From an uncultured bacterium (GTDB lineage Bacteria > Patescibacteriota > Minisyncoccia > Phycocordibacterales > Phycocordibacteraceae): a DNA stretch of 48,701 nucleotides. Below the pieces are notes generated by a model. That model did no database searches. It worked only from the letters and a program-made list of their open reading frames with translations, and was not told the DNA's origin. A program made the translations under genes and the position numbers. Positions within the stretch are counted from its first letter, which is position 1. The number at the start of each line of letters is the position of its first letter. Below are positions 38,974-46,959 of the stretch, piece by piece. The stretch lies in assembly GCA_938008595.1 (NCBI GenBank), contig CALLKD010000006.1:1-48701 (forward strand). Reading direction: 5' to 3'.

Positions 38974-40713
38974 ATGCCCTTTCGCAACAGATTTGATGTG
39001 CCCCATACACATAGAGCACCGGTGTTGCCCTCCTTACTTTCACGCATACCGCTACTGCGTACGATAACAACGCACATAGAGTCGCTTAGTTTGGGAGACA
39101 GATTAGTTGCCTGCATCCTTCTATTTTTCGTACTTGCTTCAACACTGGTAAGTCTCTATACCCTTGAAAAGCGATACCTGGTACGTGTACCTGCTCATGG
39201 TGGCTCTATCACTGAGGGCGTTATCGGTGCGCCACGCTTTGTTAATCCTCTTCTTGCAAACTCTGATACGGATCGGGACCTTGTAGCACTCACCTACGCA
39301 GGTCTTATGGGACATGATTCTGCAGGTCTTCTTATTCCAGTCCTTGCTGAGAGCTACACCATTTCAGAAGATGGTCGCACCTACACATTCACGCTGCGTG
39401 ATGCCATTACCTTCTCAGACGGCACGCCCGTAACCGCAGATGATGTTGTGTATACCGTACAAAAGGCACAGGACCCTATGCTTAAAAGTTCCGTATATTC
39501 AAACTGGGTAAACGTACGTGCAGAAGCAGTCGACACGCGTACCGTTCGCTTCACCCTTCCCCGTGCCTACCCTCCCTTTATTGAAGACGCCACCTTGGGC
39601 ATATTGCCAGCACACATATGGAAGAAAATCACTGACGCAGAGTTTGCGTTTTCGCCCTACACCACTAAGCCAATTGGAGCTGGACCGTTTGTTGCAGGAG
39701 ATATCGTACGGAACGATGCCGGTGTAGTGACGTCATATACCACAACGGCATTCGATGAGTATGCGCTTGGAACACCAAACCTAGAAGAAATTAATTTCCT
39801 CTTTTACTCTGACACCACTGCACTTAGTGCTGCTCTTACAAAAGGTACGATTGATAGCGCATATGGTATTCCTCATGCCGGAGCGATTGTTGTACCGTAC
39901 ACCCAGATCTTTGCGGTGTTCTTTAATAAGGACCAGGCATCAGTATTTAGTCACCTCGAGGTGCGCACAGCGCTTTCCCTTGCGCTTGATCGTAAGAGTC
40001 TTGTTGCAAATGAACTGGGTGGATTTGCACAGGCAATCAACGGTCCACTCCCTTCTATGGAGGACACTACATCGCTTAGTCATGAGGAATTACTTCTACA
40101 AGCGCGCCAGACACTCATTGCACAAAAGTGGTCATTTAGTAGCACCACCAGCACCTGGACCAAGGGAAAGGAGACATTGCAATTTACCCTTAAGACAGCG
40201 AATCTTCCTGAACTTAAAACCATTGCTGGCGTAGCGCAGAAGAATTGGCAGGAACTTGGTGTGCCCGTATCTCTTGAGTTCTATGCACCAGGGGAGCTTG
40301 CACAGACGGTAATACGTCCCCGCAAGTTTGAAGCTCTTCTATTTGGTGAAGTAACGGGCGCGTCTCCAGATCTATTTGCGTTCTGGCACAGCACTGGAAG
40401 AAATGATCCTGGCCTTAACATTGCTGGTTTCTCTGATGCTGCAGTTGATGCACTTGTAGTTAAGGCACAGGCTGCAAAGGATCCAGGGGCACGTGAAGCT
40501 GCGGTGCAAGCTGCCGCTGAAAAGATACGTGACACTTATGCTGCTGCCTTTATTCACAGCCCCTACTTTATATACGCAACTGCTCCTGGACTCTTTGGCG
40601 TTACGCTACACACCATTAGCTCACCTTCAGACAGGTTTAATGGTGTACATAACTGGTATCTACGCTCTGAATTGGTGTGGCCATACTTTACCACACGAGC
40701 AGCACGTTCATAA
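38974..40713 (+). CDS. Family 5 extracellular solute-binding protein
   Basis: SBP family 5 proteins bind oligopeptides or similar ligands for ABC importers. The 579-residue product has a membrane anchor (about 43-65, GDRLVACILLFFVLASTLVSL) instead of a lipobox. Family marks are GVIGAPRFVNPLLANSDTDRDLVALTYAGLM, SDGTPVTADDVVYT, GAGPFVAGDI and VRTALSLALDRKSLV. No ABC permease or ATPase genes lie beside it, so it may work with components elsewhere or act as a surface binding protein. It is probably co-transcribed with secG. Confidence 0.9.
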   Translation: MPFRNRFDVPHTHRAPVLPSLLSRIPLLRTITTHIESLSLGDRLVACILLFFVLASTLVSLYTLEKRYLVRVPAHGGSITEGVIGAPRFVNPLLANSDTDRDLVALTYAGLMGHDSAGLLIPVLAESYTISEDGRTYTFTLRDAITFSDGTPVTADDVVYTVQKAQDPMLKSSVYSNWVNVRAEAVDTRTVRFTLPRAYPPFIEDATLGILPAHIWKKITDAEFAFSPYTTKPIGAGPFVAGDIVRNDAGVVTSYTTTAFDEYALGTPNLEEINFLFYSDTTALSAALTKGTIDSAYGIPHAGAIVVPYTQIFAVFFNKDQASVFSHLEVRTALSLALDRKSLVANELGGFAQAINGPLPSMEDTTSLSHEELLLQARQTLIAQKWSFSSTTSTWTKGKETLQFTLKTANLPELKTIAGVAQKNWQELGVPVSLEFYAPGELAQTVIRPRKFEALLFGEVTGASPDLFAFWHSTGRNDPGLNIAGFSDAAVDALVVKAQAAKDPGAREAAVQAAAEKIRDTYAAAFIHSPYFIYATAPGLFGVTLHTISSPSDRFNGVHNWYLRSELVWPYFTTRAARS

Positions 40714-40745
40714 CAACTAGTCTTTCGTATTTAGCACACTTGGTG

Positions 40746-40866
40746 TATACTTAGCCTATCGATCCTCTCCGAGGACTCTAGTGCAAACGAAGGGTTCTGC
40801 ACCTCAAAATACCGAGGTTTGTACCCCACTTATTACGTGCGTTCATTATTTCTCAATCATATTCAT
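40746..40866 (+). promoter_or_regulatory. RNase J promoter and structured leader
   Basis: TATACT (40746-40751) with TTTCGT 17 nt upstream starts a leader of about 110 nt, the longest in this window. It can fold into TCCTC/GAGGA (40763-40775), GTGCA/TGCAC (40781-40802) and ACCTC/GAGGT (40801-40818). The last two share bases 40801-40802 and so exclude each other, at least at their ends. This may be a site of self-regulation by the enzyme. Confidence 0.5.
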
Positions 40867-42831
40867 ATGTCTTCACAAGCCCCAGCTCCGGCCCCAGCTC
40901 CCTTTCAAAAAGCGAGTGGCGGAGCACATCAATCATCTGAACAACGCGGAGGGTCTTCGCGCCCTAAAGCAAATTCTAGTTCTCGCCAAAGCGGCGGTCA
41001 CACTCGTGGTACTCGCTCTGGAGGAACTCGTTCACAAGGAGCTCGTTCTGGTCGCGACTCTCGCGGAGGGTCTTCACGCGGTGGCGCACGCCCTTCACAA
41101 AACCGTGGTGGCACACCCGTACAAAAGCGCACCCCTGAATACATTCCAGATCCTGTAGCACCAAACGTGGTTCGTATCGTTCCACTAGGTGGTGTAGAGG
41201 AAGTGGGTCGCAACATGGTCGCCGTTGAAACCGGTAACGACATCTTTGTGTTTGACGTTGGATTCCAGTTTGTGTCAGAGGAATCTGCTCCCGGCGTTGA
41301 CTACGTACTTCCAAATACTAAATACCTTGAGGTAAACAAGGATCGTGTTCGTGCTGCCATTATTACTCACGGACACCTTGACCACATTGGTGGTGTTCCC
41401 TTCCTTATGAGTCGTTTTGGTAACCCACCTATTTACACACAGGCGCTTACTGCAGTTATGATCGCAAAACGACAGGAGGAATATCCTGATGTTCCTGCGC
41501 TTAACATTGTGCAGGTTGAAGTAGGTCAGTCAGTAACAATTGGCTCTACAAAGATTAAGTTCTTCCCTGTAACGCACTCTATTCCAGACTCAATGGGTGC
41601 CTCTATCGAAACACCGTATGGAAATGTGGTGGTAACAGGAGACCTTAAGCTTGATCACGAAGATGGTGTTCCTTCAGTAAAGGAGCAAAAGGTATGGGGT
41701 GAACTTTCAAAGGACAACAACCTTATGTTCATCGCAGATTCTACAAACGCTGAACGTGATGGGTTCTCTATTCCTGAGCGTCGTGTAAACGAAACACTTG
41801 AGAATATTGTACGTACTGTTTCAGGACGTCTTATCATCGGTACCTTTGCCTCACAGTTTGAGCGTATGGTTCGTATCATCCAGATTGCTGAGGAGTGTGG
41901 AAAGAAGATTGTCATTGAGGGTCGCTCAATGCGCACCAACCTTGAGATCGCTCAGAAGCTTAATATTCTTACGGTAAAGAAGGAGACCATTATCATGGCG
42001 CAGGATATCAATGACTACCAGCCAGATAAGATAGTGGTGCTTACAACAGGAGCACAGGGAGAAGAGTTTGCAGCGCTTATGCGTATTGCTACAAAGCAGC
42101 ACAAGCACATCACACTTACACCGCGCGACACTATCGTACTCTCATCATCAGTTATTCCAGGAAACGAAATTAGCGTGCAGAAGCTTAAGGACCACCTGTA
42201 CCGCAACGGGGCAAACCTTATTCACTACCGCTCAAGCGACGTGCACTCAACAGGACACGGAAACGCAGGAGAGCTCGTATGGATTAACCAGCAGGTACAT
42301 GCAAAGTTCTTCATGCCAGGCTATGGGTTCTACTCTATGACTAACAGCCATGCAAAGGCAGTTGAACTCGCAGGACGACCTAAGGAAAGTATTATTCTTG
42401 CAGACAACGGAACCGTTATTGACCTTATCGATGGTGAGCGTCTCTATGTACACAAAGAGAAGGTACCGTCAGCACCACTAGTTGTGGACGGCTTTGCCAT
42501 TGGCGACATGCAGGAGGTGGTTATTCGTGACCGCCAGCTCCTTTCAAAGGATGGTATGTTCGTTATCATTGCAACCGTAAACCTTAAGACTGGTAAGCTT
42601 CGCAAGTCTCCCGATATCATCTCTCGTGGATTTATCTACCTTAGAGAATCTCAGGAGCTCTTGAATCAAGCACGTCTACTCATTAAGAAGACAGTTGAAG
42701 ACTCAACTGAAGGTATGAATCCTGTTGATCTTGATTACGTAAAGAACAACCTCACCGACGTAGTGTCAGCGTATCTCTTTAACATGACAAATAAGTCACC
42801 AATGGTGATTCCTGTTTTGATCGGTGTCTAG
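40867..42831 (+). CDS. rnj: Ribonuclease J with RGG-rich N-terminal tail
   Basis: RNase J is a metallo-beta-lactamase/beta-CASP nuclease with 5'-exo and endo activity, central to mRNA decay and rRNA maturation. The 654-residue product starts with an unusual tail (residues 1 to about 90) rich in Gly, Arg, Ser, Gln and Pro, with PAPAPAP and several RGG or SRGG units. The core then follows with H168-G-H170-L-D172-H173, the beta-CASP part IIGTFASQFERM and VIEGRSMRTN, and SSDVHSTGHGNAGEL. The C-terminal domain ends PVLIGV. The ATG at 40867 is chosen because the extension upstream reads through the leader. As a 5'-sensing nuclease it should matter for leaderless mRNAs. Confidence 0.95.
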   Translation: MSSQAPAPAPAPFQKASGGAHQSSEQRGGSSRPKANSSSRQSGGHTRGTRSGGTRSQGARSGRDSRGGSSRGGARPSQNRGGTPVQKRTPEYIPDPVAPNVVRIVPLGGVEEVGRNMVAVETGNDIFVFDVGFQFVSEESAPGVDYVLPNTKYLEVNKDRVRAAIITHGHLDHIGGVPFLMSRFGNPPIYTQALTAVMIAKRQEEYPDVPALNIVQVEVGQSVTIGSTKIKFFPVTHSIPDSMGASIETPYGNVVVTGDLKLDHEDGVPSVKEQKVWGELSKDNNLMFIADSTNAERDGFSIPERRVNETLENIVRTVSGRLIIGTFASQFERMVRIIQIAEECGKKIVIEGRSMRTNLEIAQKLNILTVKKETIIMAQDINDYQPDKIVVLTTGAQGEEFAALMRIATKQHKHITLTPRDTIVLSSSVIPGNEISVQKLKDHLYRNGANLIHYRSSDVHSTGHGNAGELVWINQQVHAKFFMPGYGFYSMTNSHAKAVELAGRPKESIILADNGTVIDLIDGERLYVHKEKVPSAPLVVDGFAIGDMQEVVIRDRQLLSKDGMFVIIATVNLKTGKLRKSPDIISRGFIYLRESQELLNQARLLIKKTVEDSTEGMNPVDLDYVKNNLTDVVSAYLFNMTNKSPMVIPVLIGV

Positions 42832-42846
42832 CAAGACTATATTGCT

Positions 42847-42885
42847 CTAAAACACCCTGAAGCAAAGCGCTTCAGGGTGTTTTAG
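42847..42885 (+). terminator. RNase J terminator
   Basis: A perfect 17-bp stem pairs 42847-42863 with 42869-42885 around a 5-nt loop. The arm contains AAAACACCCTGAAGC. Confidence 0.9.
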
Positions 42886-42952
42886 TATATAAGGAAGTAT
42901 GTGTGCTATAGTCCACCCAGGAGTAACCCAACAGAAACAGGAGGAGTTGGAC

Positions 42953-43288
42953 ATGGACAATCAACCAACCGGTGAAGATCTAAATAGCAGAATACGCAAG
43001 GCTCAGGAAGAGCATGTCCAAAGGTGGGCAGCCATGACTGAGGAAGAGCAAATGCTCTACCTTCTCTCGGCAAAAGTCAGCTGGTCATATGGCACCCCGG
43101 GTACGAGTCGCGAAACAATCTTTCGTATCTGTGCTACCCGGACCCATGGTGACAAGTTTGTCGAGCGGATATGCGCTGATCCAAAGTGGCGCACGTATTT
43201 GCGGCTCGACGAGCTAGCGCCCGGACCGGACGATCGACAGACCGTCGCCGGTCCCGCTCCAGTGGATCCGTATCTTCAAACACGGTAG
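42953..43288 (+). CDS. Soluble orphan protein
   Basis: I do not recognise the family. The 111-residue product is helical and charged (DLNSRIRKAQEEHVQRWAAMTEEEQMLYLLSAKVSW), with a Pro-rich tail. The ATG at 42953 is preceded by GGAGG and GGAG within 12 nt, while an upstream ATG at 42899 overlaps the -10 (TATAGT, 42907-42912). The leader GGAGTTGGACATG is almost the same as that of the orphan gene at 36.1 kb. A strong private terminator follows. GC-rich codons complete the pattern of the orphan gene set. Confidence 0.65.
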   Translation: MDNQPTGEDLNSRIRKAQEEHVQRWAAMTEEEQMLYLLSAKVSWSYGTPGTSRETIFRICATRTHGDKFVERICADPKWRTYLRLDELAPGPDDRQTVAGPAPVDPYLQTR

Positions 43289-43300
43289 CGTGCTGGGACC

Positions 43301-43345
43301 AAGCCCCGCGAGGAAGTTCTGCTTCCACGCGGGGCTTCTTTGTTT
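43301..43345 (+). terminator. Terminator after orphan gene
   Basis: AAGCCCCGCG (43301-43310) pairs with CGCGGGGCTT (43328-43337), with an inner GGAAG/CTTCC. CTTTGTTTTC follows. Confidence 0.85.
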
Positions 43346-43369
43346 TCAAATGATACAATTACGTACATC

Positions 43370-44521
43370 ATGAAAGACCAAACGCTCCTTTCGTTTGCTA
43401 ATTTCTTCTCAGCCATTCACTTCTTTCTTGTGGTGTATGTAATGGCACCGTACTTGGCTACACTTATGCCTGCAAACGTATCAGGTATTGCGCTTTCACT
43501 TGGAGCCATTGTTACACTCTCCACCTTCCCCTTCATGCCAAAACTTGTGGCACGTCAGGGAGCTCAGCCGCTGGCAATTCTTTTTGCAGGACTTGAGTTT
43601 TTGATCTTAATTCTTCTTGCTTCTTCCCCTTCACCACTGCTTGCAGTGCTACTTATTGCACTTGCCTGTGCAACATCCCCACTCCTTGCCTACCAACTTG
43701 ACCTGCTTCTTGAGGCAAGTGTTGAGGATGAGGCTACTACTGGAAGAGTGCGTACCACATTCCTAACAGCAGGAAATATTGCACTTGTCCTTACCCCACT
43801 TCTCATTGGACTCTTGCTTGGTACGGGCAACCAGTACCCACGTGTCTTTATGGTTGCTGCACTCTCACTCATTCCCTTTGTATTCCTAATGATTGCAAAG
43901 AGACTACCTCGTCCAGAAACACCAAAGATGCACAGCTTAACCGATGCATGTTTGTGTATTGCAAATGATACTGATTTGCGTGCTGTAGCACTGGCAAATG
44001 CCGTACTGCAGTTTTTCTATCACCTAGCACCTATCTTTATTCCTCTGTACCTACACACCGTACTCTTTATCCCATGGAGCACGCTTGGATGGATGTTTGC
44101 CATTATGCTTGTACCCTTTGTGCTTCTTGAGTACCCTGCTGGATATCTTGCAGATAAGAAGATGGGAGACAAGTTCTTTCTTGCCGTTGGGTTTGTGATC
44201 ATTGGTCTTTCCTTTGCAGCACTCGGCATTGTGGGCGTAGGCACACCGCTGTGGGTTATTCTTGCGATACTTATCACCACCCGTATTGGTGCTGCACTCG
44301 TTGAAGCCATGGCTGAGGGCCATTTCTTTCGTCGTGTTACCGAGGAAGATACGAATACCGTCAGTGTGTTTCGCATGATGCGCCCCATGGGAGCACTTAT
44401 TGCTCCTATCATTGGAACCTTGCTACTTTCTAGTATTGGCTATGCAGGACTATTCTTTGTTAGTGGATTCCTCATCCTTATCACCGGCTTTGTAAGCTCG
44501 CTTTCTATACGAGCGCACTAG
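43370..44521 (+). CDS. MFS-family transporter
   Basis: The 383-residue product has about twelve membrane segments in two halves joined by a cytoplasmic loop (RLPRPETPKMHSLTDACL). A conserved-looking motif YPAGYLADKKMGDK follows segment 8, like the MFS motif A between helices 2-3 or 8-9. The substrate cannot be read. The start at 43370 is preceded by TACAAT (43354-43359) with 10 nt between, so the leader is very short. An upstream ATG at 43340 overlaps the terminator of the previous gene. It converges with mutY with 2 nt between stops. Confidence 0.85.
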   Translation: MKDQTLLSFANFFSAIHFFLVVYVMAPYLATLMPANVSGIALSLGAIVTLSTFPFMPKLVARQGAQPLAILFAGLEFLILILLASSPSPLLAVLLIALACATSPLLAYQLDLLLEASVEDEATTGRVRTTFLTAGNIALVLTPLLIGLLLGTGNQYPRVFMVAALSLIPFVFLMIAKRLPRPETPKMHSLTDACLCIANDTDLRAVALANAVLQFFYHLAPIFIPLYLHTVLFIPWSTLGWMFAIMLVPFVLLEYPAGYLADKKMGDKFFLAVGFVIIGLSFAALGIVGVGTPLWVILAILITTRIGAALVEAMAEGHFFRRVTEEDTNTVSVFRMMRPMGALIAPIIGTLLLSSIGYAGLFFVSGFLILITGFVSSLSIRAH

Positions 44522-44523
44522 TG

Positions 44524-45333
44524 CTATTCAGGAAGTCCGTATGATCTTCCTCGTGCCGTGATGAGACCTTCCTTTTGAAGTGCCTGTAGCTGCGTCTGTA
44601 TTTGTATGCGCCGTGTAGCGCCAATCTCTCGCACCAGCACTGCCAGTGTCTTTGTGTCACTTGTAAGCGCACGTAGTATCATCCCTCGTACCTCCCGGTC
44701 AGACCCTTGGAAGGCAGATTGTTTTGTATAGTGTTTTGATCTGTTGTTTATGCGGACACCAGCTCGTTTCAAATGGGCGCCATAGTCCATAAGTGCGCTG
44801 TACCACGCTCGAGACTCTCCCTTGGGAAGAGCCTCTTCCAAGATGCGGAGTATCTCAGCATCGCTTACTACTTCGTCATTAGTATAAAAATGGTGTGTAA
44901 CCACCGTGCGTATATTGGTTTCTACAAACACGCAGTCAGTATTACAGGCAAAGGCAAGCACCGCTCGTGCAGTGTAGTTACCTACACCAGGAAGTGCCAA
45001 GAGCGCTTCCAGAGTACGTGGCATCGTTCCACCGTGTGTCTTCACAACTGTCTTTGCAGCCTCATGCAGCATCTTTGCTCTGCGGTTATATCCAAGTCCC
45101 TGCCAAAGAAGGAGCACGTCCTTGAGGGGAGCGTCTGCAAGCGACGTGATGGTGGGAAAGTGTACTAGCCACCTTGTGTAGTATGGAATTACCCGTTCCA
45201 CCTGTGTCTGTTGCAACATAACCTCCGACACCAGAATGTGGTATGGATTCTGTGTCTTTCTCCAGGGCAGGTCATTTCTCCCATGTTCCTTTGCGTATCT
45301 CCAGACTATGTTCCTAAACCTTGGTATCGTCAT
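44524..45333 (-). CDS. mutY: MutY-like A/G-specific adenine glycosylase without iron-sulfur cluster
   Basis: MutY removes adenine mispaired with 8-oxoguanine. The 269-residue product has PWRKTQNPYHILVSEVMLQQTQV with catalytic Glu37, the helix-hairpin-helix LPGVGNYTARAV with Tyr120, and VETNIRTVV, where E. coli's catalytic Asp138 is Glu138. The four cysteines of the 4Fe-4S loop are absent: the region after MDYGAHLKRAGV has none. Instead of the NUDIX-like C-terminal domain there is a short winged-helix-like tail (VRGMILRALTSDTKTLAVLVREIG). The Tyr also occurs in thymine-specific MIG-type enzymes, so the substrate is uncertain. Its start overlaps pspC by 20 nt. Confidence 0.85.
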   Translation of the reverse strand: MTIPRFRNIVWRYAKEHGRNDLPWRKTQNPYHILVSEVMLQQTQVERVIPYYTRWLVHFPTITSLADAPLKDVLLLWQGLGYNRRAKMLHEAAKTVVKTHGGTMPRTLEALLALPGVGNYTARAVLAFACNTDCVFVETNIRTVVTHHFYTNDEVVSDAEILRILEEALPKGESRAWYSALMDYGAHLKRAGVRINNRSKHYTKQSAFQGSDREVRGMILRALTSDTKTLAVLVREIGATRRIQIQTQLQALQKEGLITARGRSYGLPE

Positions 45334-45553
45334 TCTCTACTACGGGAGTTGATGGGGTGATCATAGGAGGCAGTGGGACTATGCTAATAGCAATGAGGTA
45401 GGCAATGATGCCGGGGACTATTCCCGTACATACGAGCACAAAGAGATAGAGGAGCCGGAGGAGAATTGGATCTACATCAAAGTGTTCACCAAGACCGCCA
45501 AAGATCCCTGCAACCACTTTGTTCTCTCGGCTACGGTAGAGCGTTCGTTTCAT
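45314..45553 (-). CDS. PspC-domain protein
   Basis: PspC domains are small membrane domains first known from phage-shock proteins. The 79-residue product starts KRTLYRSRENKVVAGIFGGLGEHFDVDPILLRLLYL, the PspC consensus split over residues 2-37, and has one or two membrane segments (about 34-62). A short acidic tail follows. TATACT (45560-45565, minus strand) is 6 nt before the ATG, so it should be leaderless. It is translationally coupled to mutY by a 20-nt overlap. No pspA or pspB is nearby. Confidence 0.9.
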   Translation of the reverse strand: MKRTLYRSRENKVVAGIFGGLGEHFDVDPILLRLLYLFVLVCTGIVPGIIAYLIAISIVPLPPMITPSTPVVENDDTKV

Positions 45554-45585
45554 TTCCTAAGTATACCAAGTAGCTGAATCGATAT

Positions 45586-46275
45586 CTACAGCTCGTAAAT
45601 CACGTCCTTTCGCTCAACTACTACCTTCCAATTATGCTGCAGCGCATGGCGATACAGTGCTCTATTTGGATTAAAGGCAATGGGAGTTTCAATCATCGTG
45701 AGCATAGACACGTCACTCTCCGTGTCACCAACACCAATAGATCCTACAAAGGTAAGGTTCTCCTTTTCTACGGCACGGGCAAGTATTGCTGACTTGTTCA
45801 TAATCACATGCTCGTCTTCAATCTCACCGGTAAAGCGTCCTGACGCTCCCGTGCTATAGAACGTGCCGTAGCTCTTATCAAAGCCAAGCTCATAGGCAAA
45901 GCCATCAACAATAAACTTAGGCGAGTGCGAGACAGCAAGAAGATAGTATCCCTTCTTCTTTAACTCATCGATAAGATCTCTCGTGTAGCGATATATCCTG
46001 TCTTTGTTTTCTTCAATAACCTCACCCGCAACATCAGCCACATCACCATACGGAAGTCCCCGTATGTAATTTGCAAACGACATGACTACATTATGAATAT
46101 AGGGACCATACTCCCCCTTTCTATTACGCCAATCTTCTCGCTCTCGAATATAGTTCTCACGCGCTTCCTTTGGAAACAGTCCCCGCTCGACAAGACGGTC
46201 TACCATTTCAATAAGTAGGGATGAACGGAACACGGTACCGTCTATATCAAATACTGCTACGGGTCGCTCCTGCAT
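45586..46275 (-). CDS. HAD-superfamily phosphatase, subfamily IB
   Basis: The 229-residue product has all HAD motifs: motif I FD10-I-D12-GTVF near the N-terminus, motif II LLAVSHSP, a Lys in motif III, and motif IV GVGDTESDVSML. The helical cap (about 20-90) resembles the phosphoserine-phosphatase-like IB group. A substrate cannot be named. TATCAT (46283-46288, minus strand) is 7 nt before the ATG, so the mRNA should be leaderless. The box lies between this gene and the nth stop at 46291. Confidence 0.87.
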   Translation of the reverse strand: MQERPVAVFDIDGTVFRSSLLIEMVDRLVERGLFPKEARENYIREREDWRNRKGEYGPYIHNVVMSFANYIRGLPYGDVADVAGEVIEENKDRIYRYTRDLIDELKKKGYYLLAVSHSPKFIVDGFAYELGFDKSYGTFYSTGASGRFTGEIEDEHVIMNKSAILARAVEKENLTFVGSIGVGDTESDVSMLTMIETPIAFNPNRALYRHALQHNWKVVVERKDVIYEL

Positions 46276-46290
46276 ATACTCTATGATACC

Positions 46291-46956
46291 TCATTTGGAC
46301 TTTGGCCAACGGTGCGCTGCCGTAGGCCAGAGTTTAGTGAGTGGGTGCTCGCTACAGTCATGGGGAGTTGCCTTACATACATACCGGCCATATAGCACCA
46401 GCCCATTATTTACGTACTGCCAGTCTTTCTTAGGTATAAGTGCCTCAAGATCCTTGGATATCTTCTTTAAGTCTGTGCTGTCGGTAAGGTCAAATCGGAT
46501 TGCAAACCTGCGCACGTGGGTATCCGTAGGAATGCCTTCATATATGCCGTACAACTCACCTAGTACCACATGTGCTGTCTTATACGCGATACCAGGAAGC
46601 GTAATGAGCTCACGCTCGGTCTTTGGAACCACACCACCAAACTCCTCCTGTATCTGTGCTGCCGTTGCTCTAATTGCCTTTGCCTTGGTGCGGAAGTATG
46701 TCACTGAAGATATCTCCTTCTCAAACACTGCGGGGTCTGCTCCGGCAAAGTCCTTTGCAGATTTGTACTTTTTAAATAACGGTCTTGATACCTCATTAAC
46801 CCGCTTATCAGTGCACTGTGCAGAAAGCATGACTGCTACCACCAGCTGCATTGGTGTGGTGTATAAAAGCTCAGTACGAGGAGTGGGGTACTCCTTTCGT
46901 AGATACGAGAGTATGTTCCTCGCTCGTTTCTTTCTCTCTTCCAGACGCGCACTCAT
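46291..46956 (-). CDS. nth: Endonuclease III with degenerate iron-sulfur motif
   Basis: Endonuclease III removes oxidised pyrimidines and cuts the abasic site. The 221-residue product has the helix-hairpin-helix LPGIAYKTAH with catalytic Lys126 (for the usual VGRKTA) and Asp145 in PTDTHVRR. The usual iron-sulfur ligand pattern C-x6-C-x2-C-x5-C reads C194-x6-C201-x2-H204-x5-W210, so two ligands are lost. The cluster is probably absent, or a different metal is bound. It lies 3 nt after bcp on the same strand and ends 15 nt before the HAD gene, whose promoter sits in that gap. Confidence 0.9.
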   Translation of the reverse strand: MSARLEERKKRARNILSYLRKEYPTPRTELLYTTPMQLVVAVMLSAQCTDKRVNEVSRPLFKKYKSAKDFAGADPAVFEKEISSVTYFRTKAKAIRATAAQIQEEFGGVVPKTERELITLPGIAYKTAHVVLGELYGIYEGIPTDTHVRRFAIRFDLTDSTDLKKISKDLEALIPKKDWQYVNNGLVLYGRYVCKATPHDCSEHPLTKLWPTAAHRWPKSK

Positions 46957-46959
46957 ACC

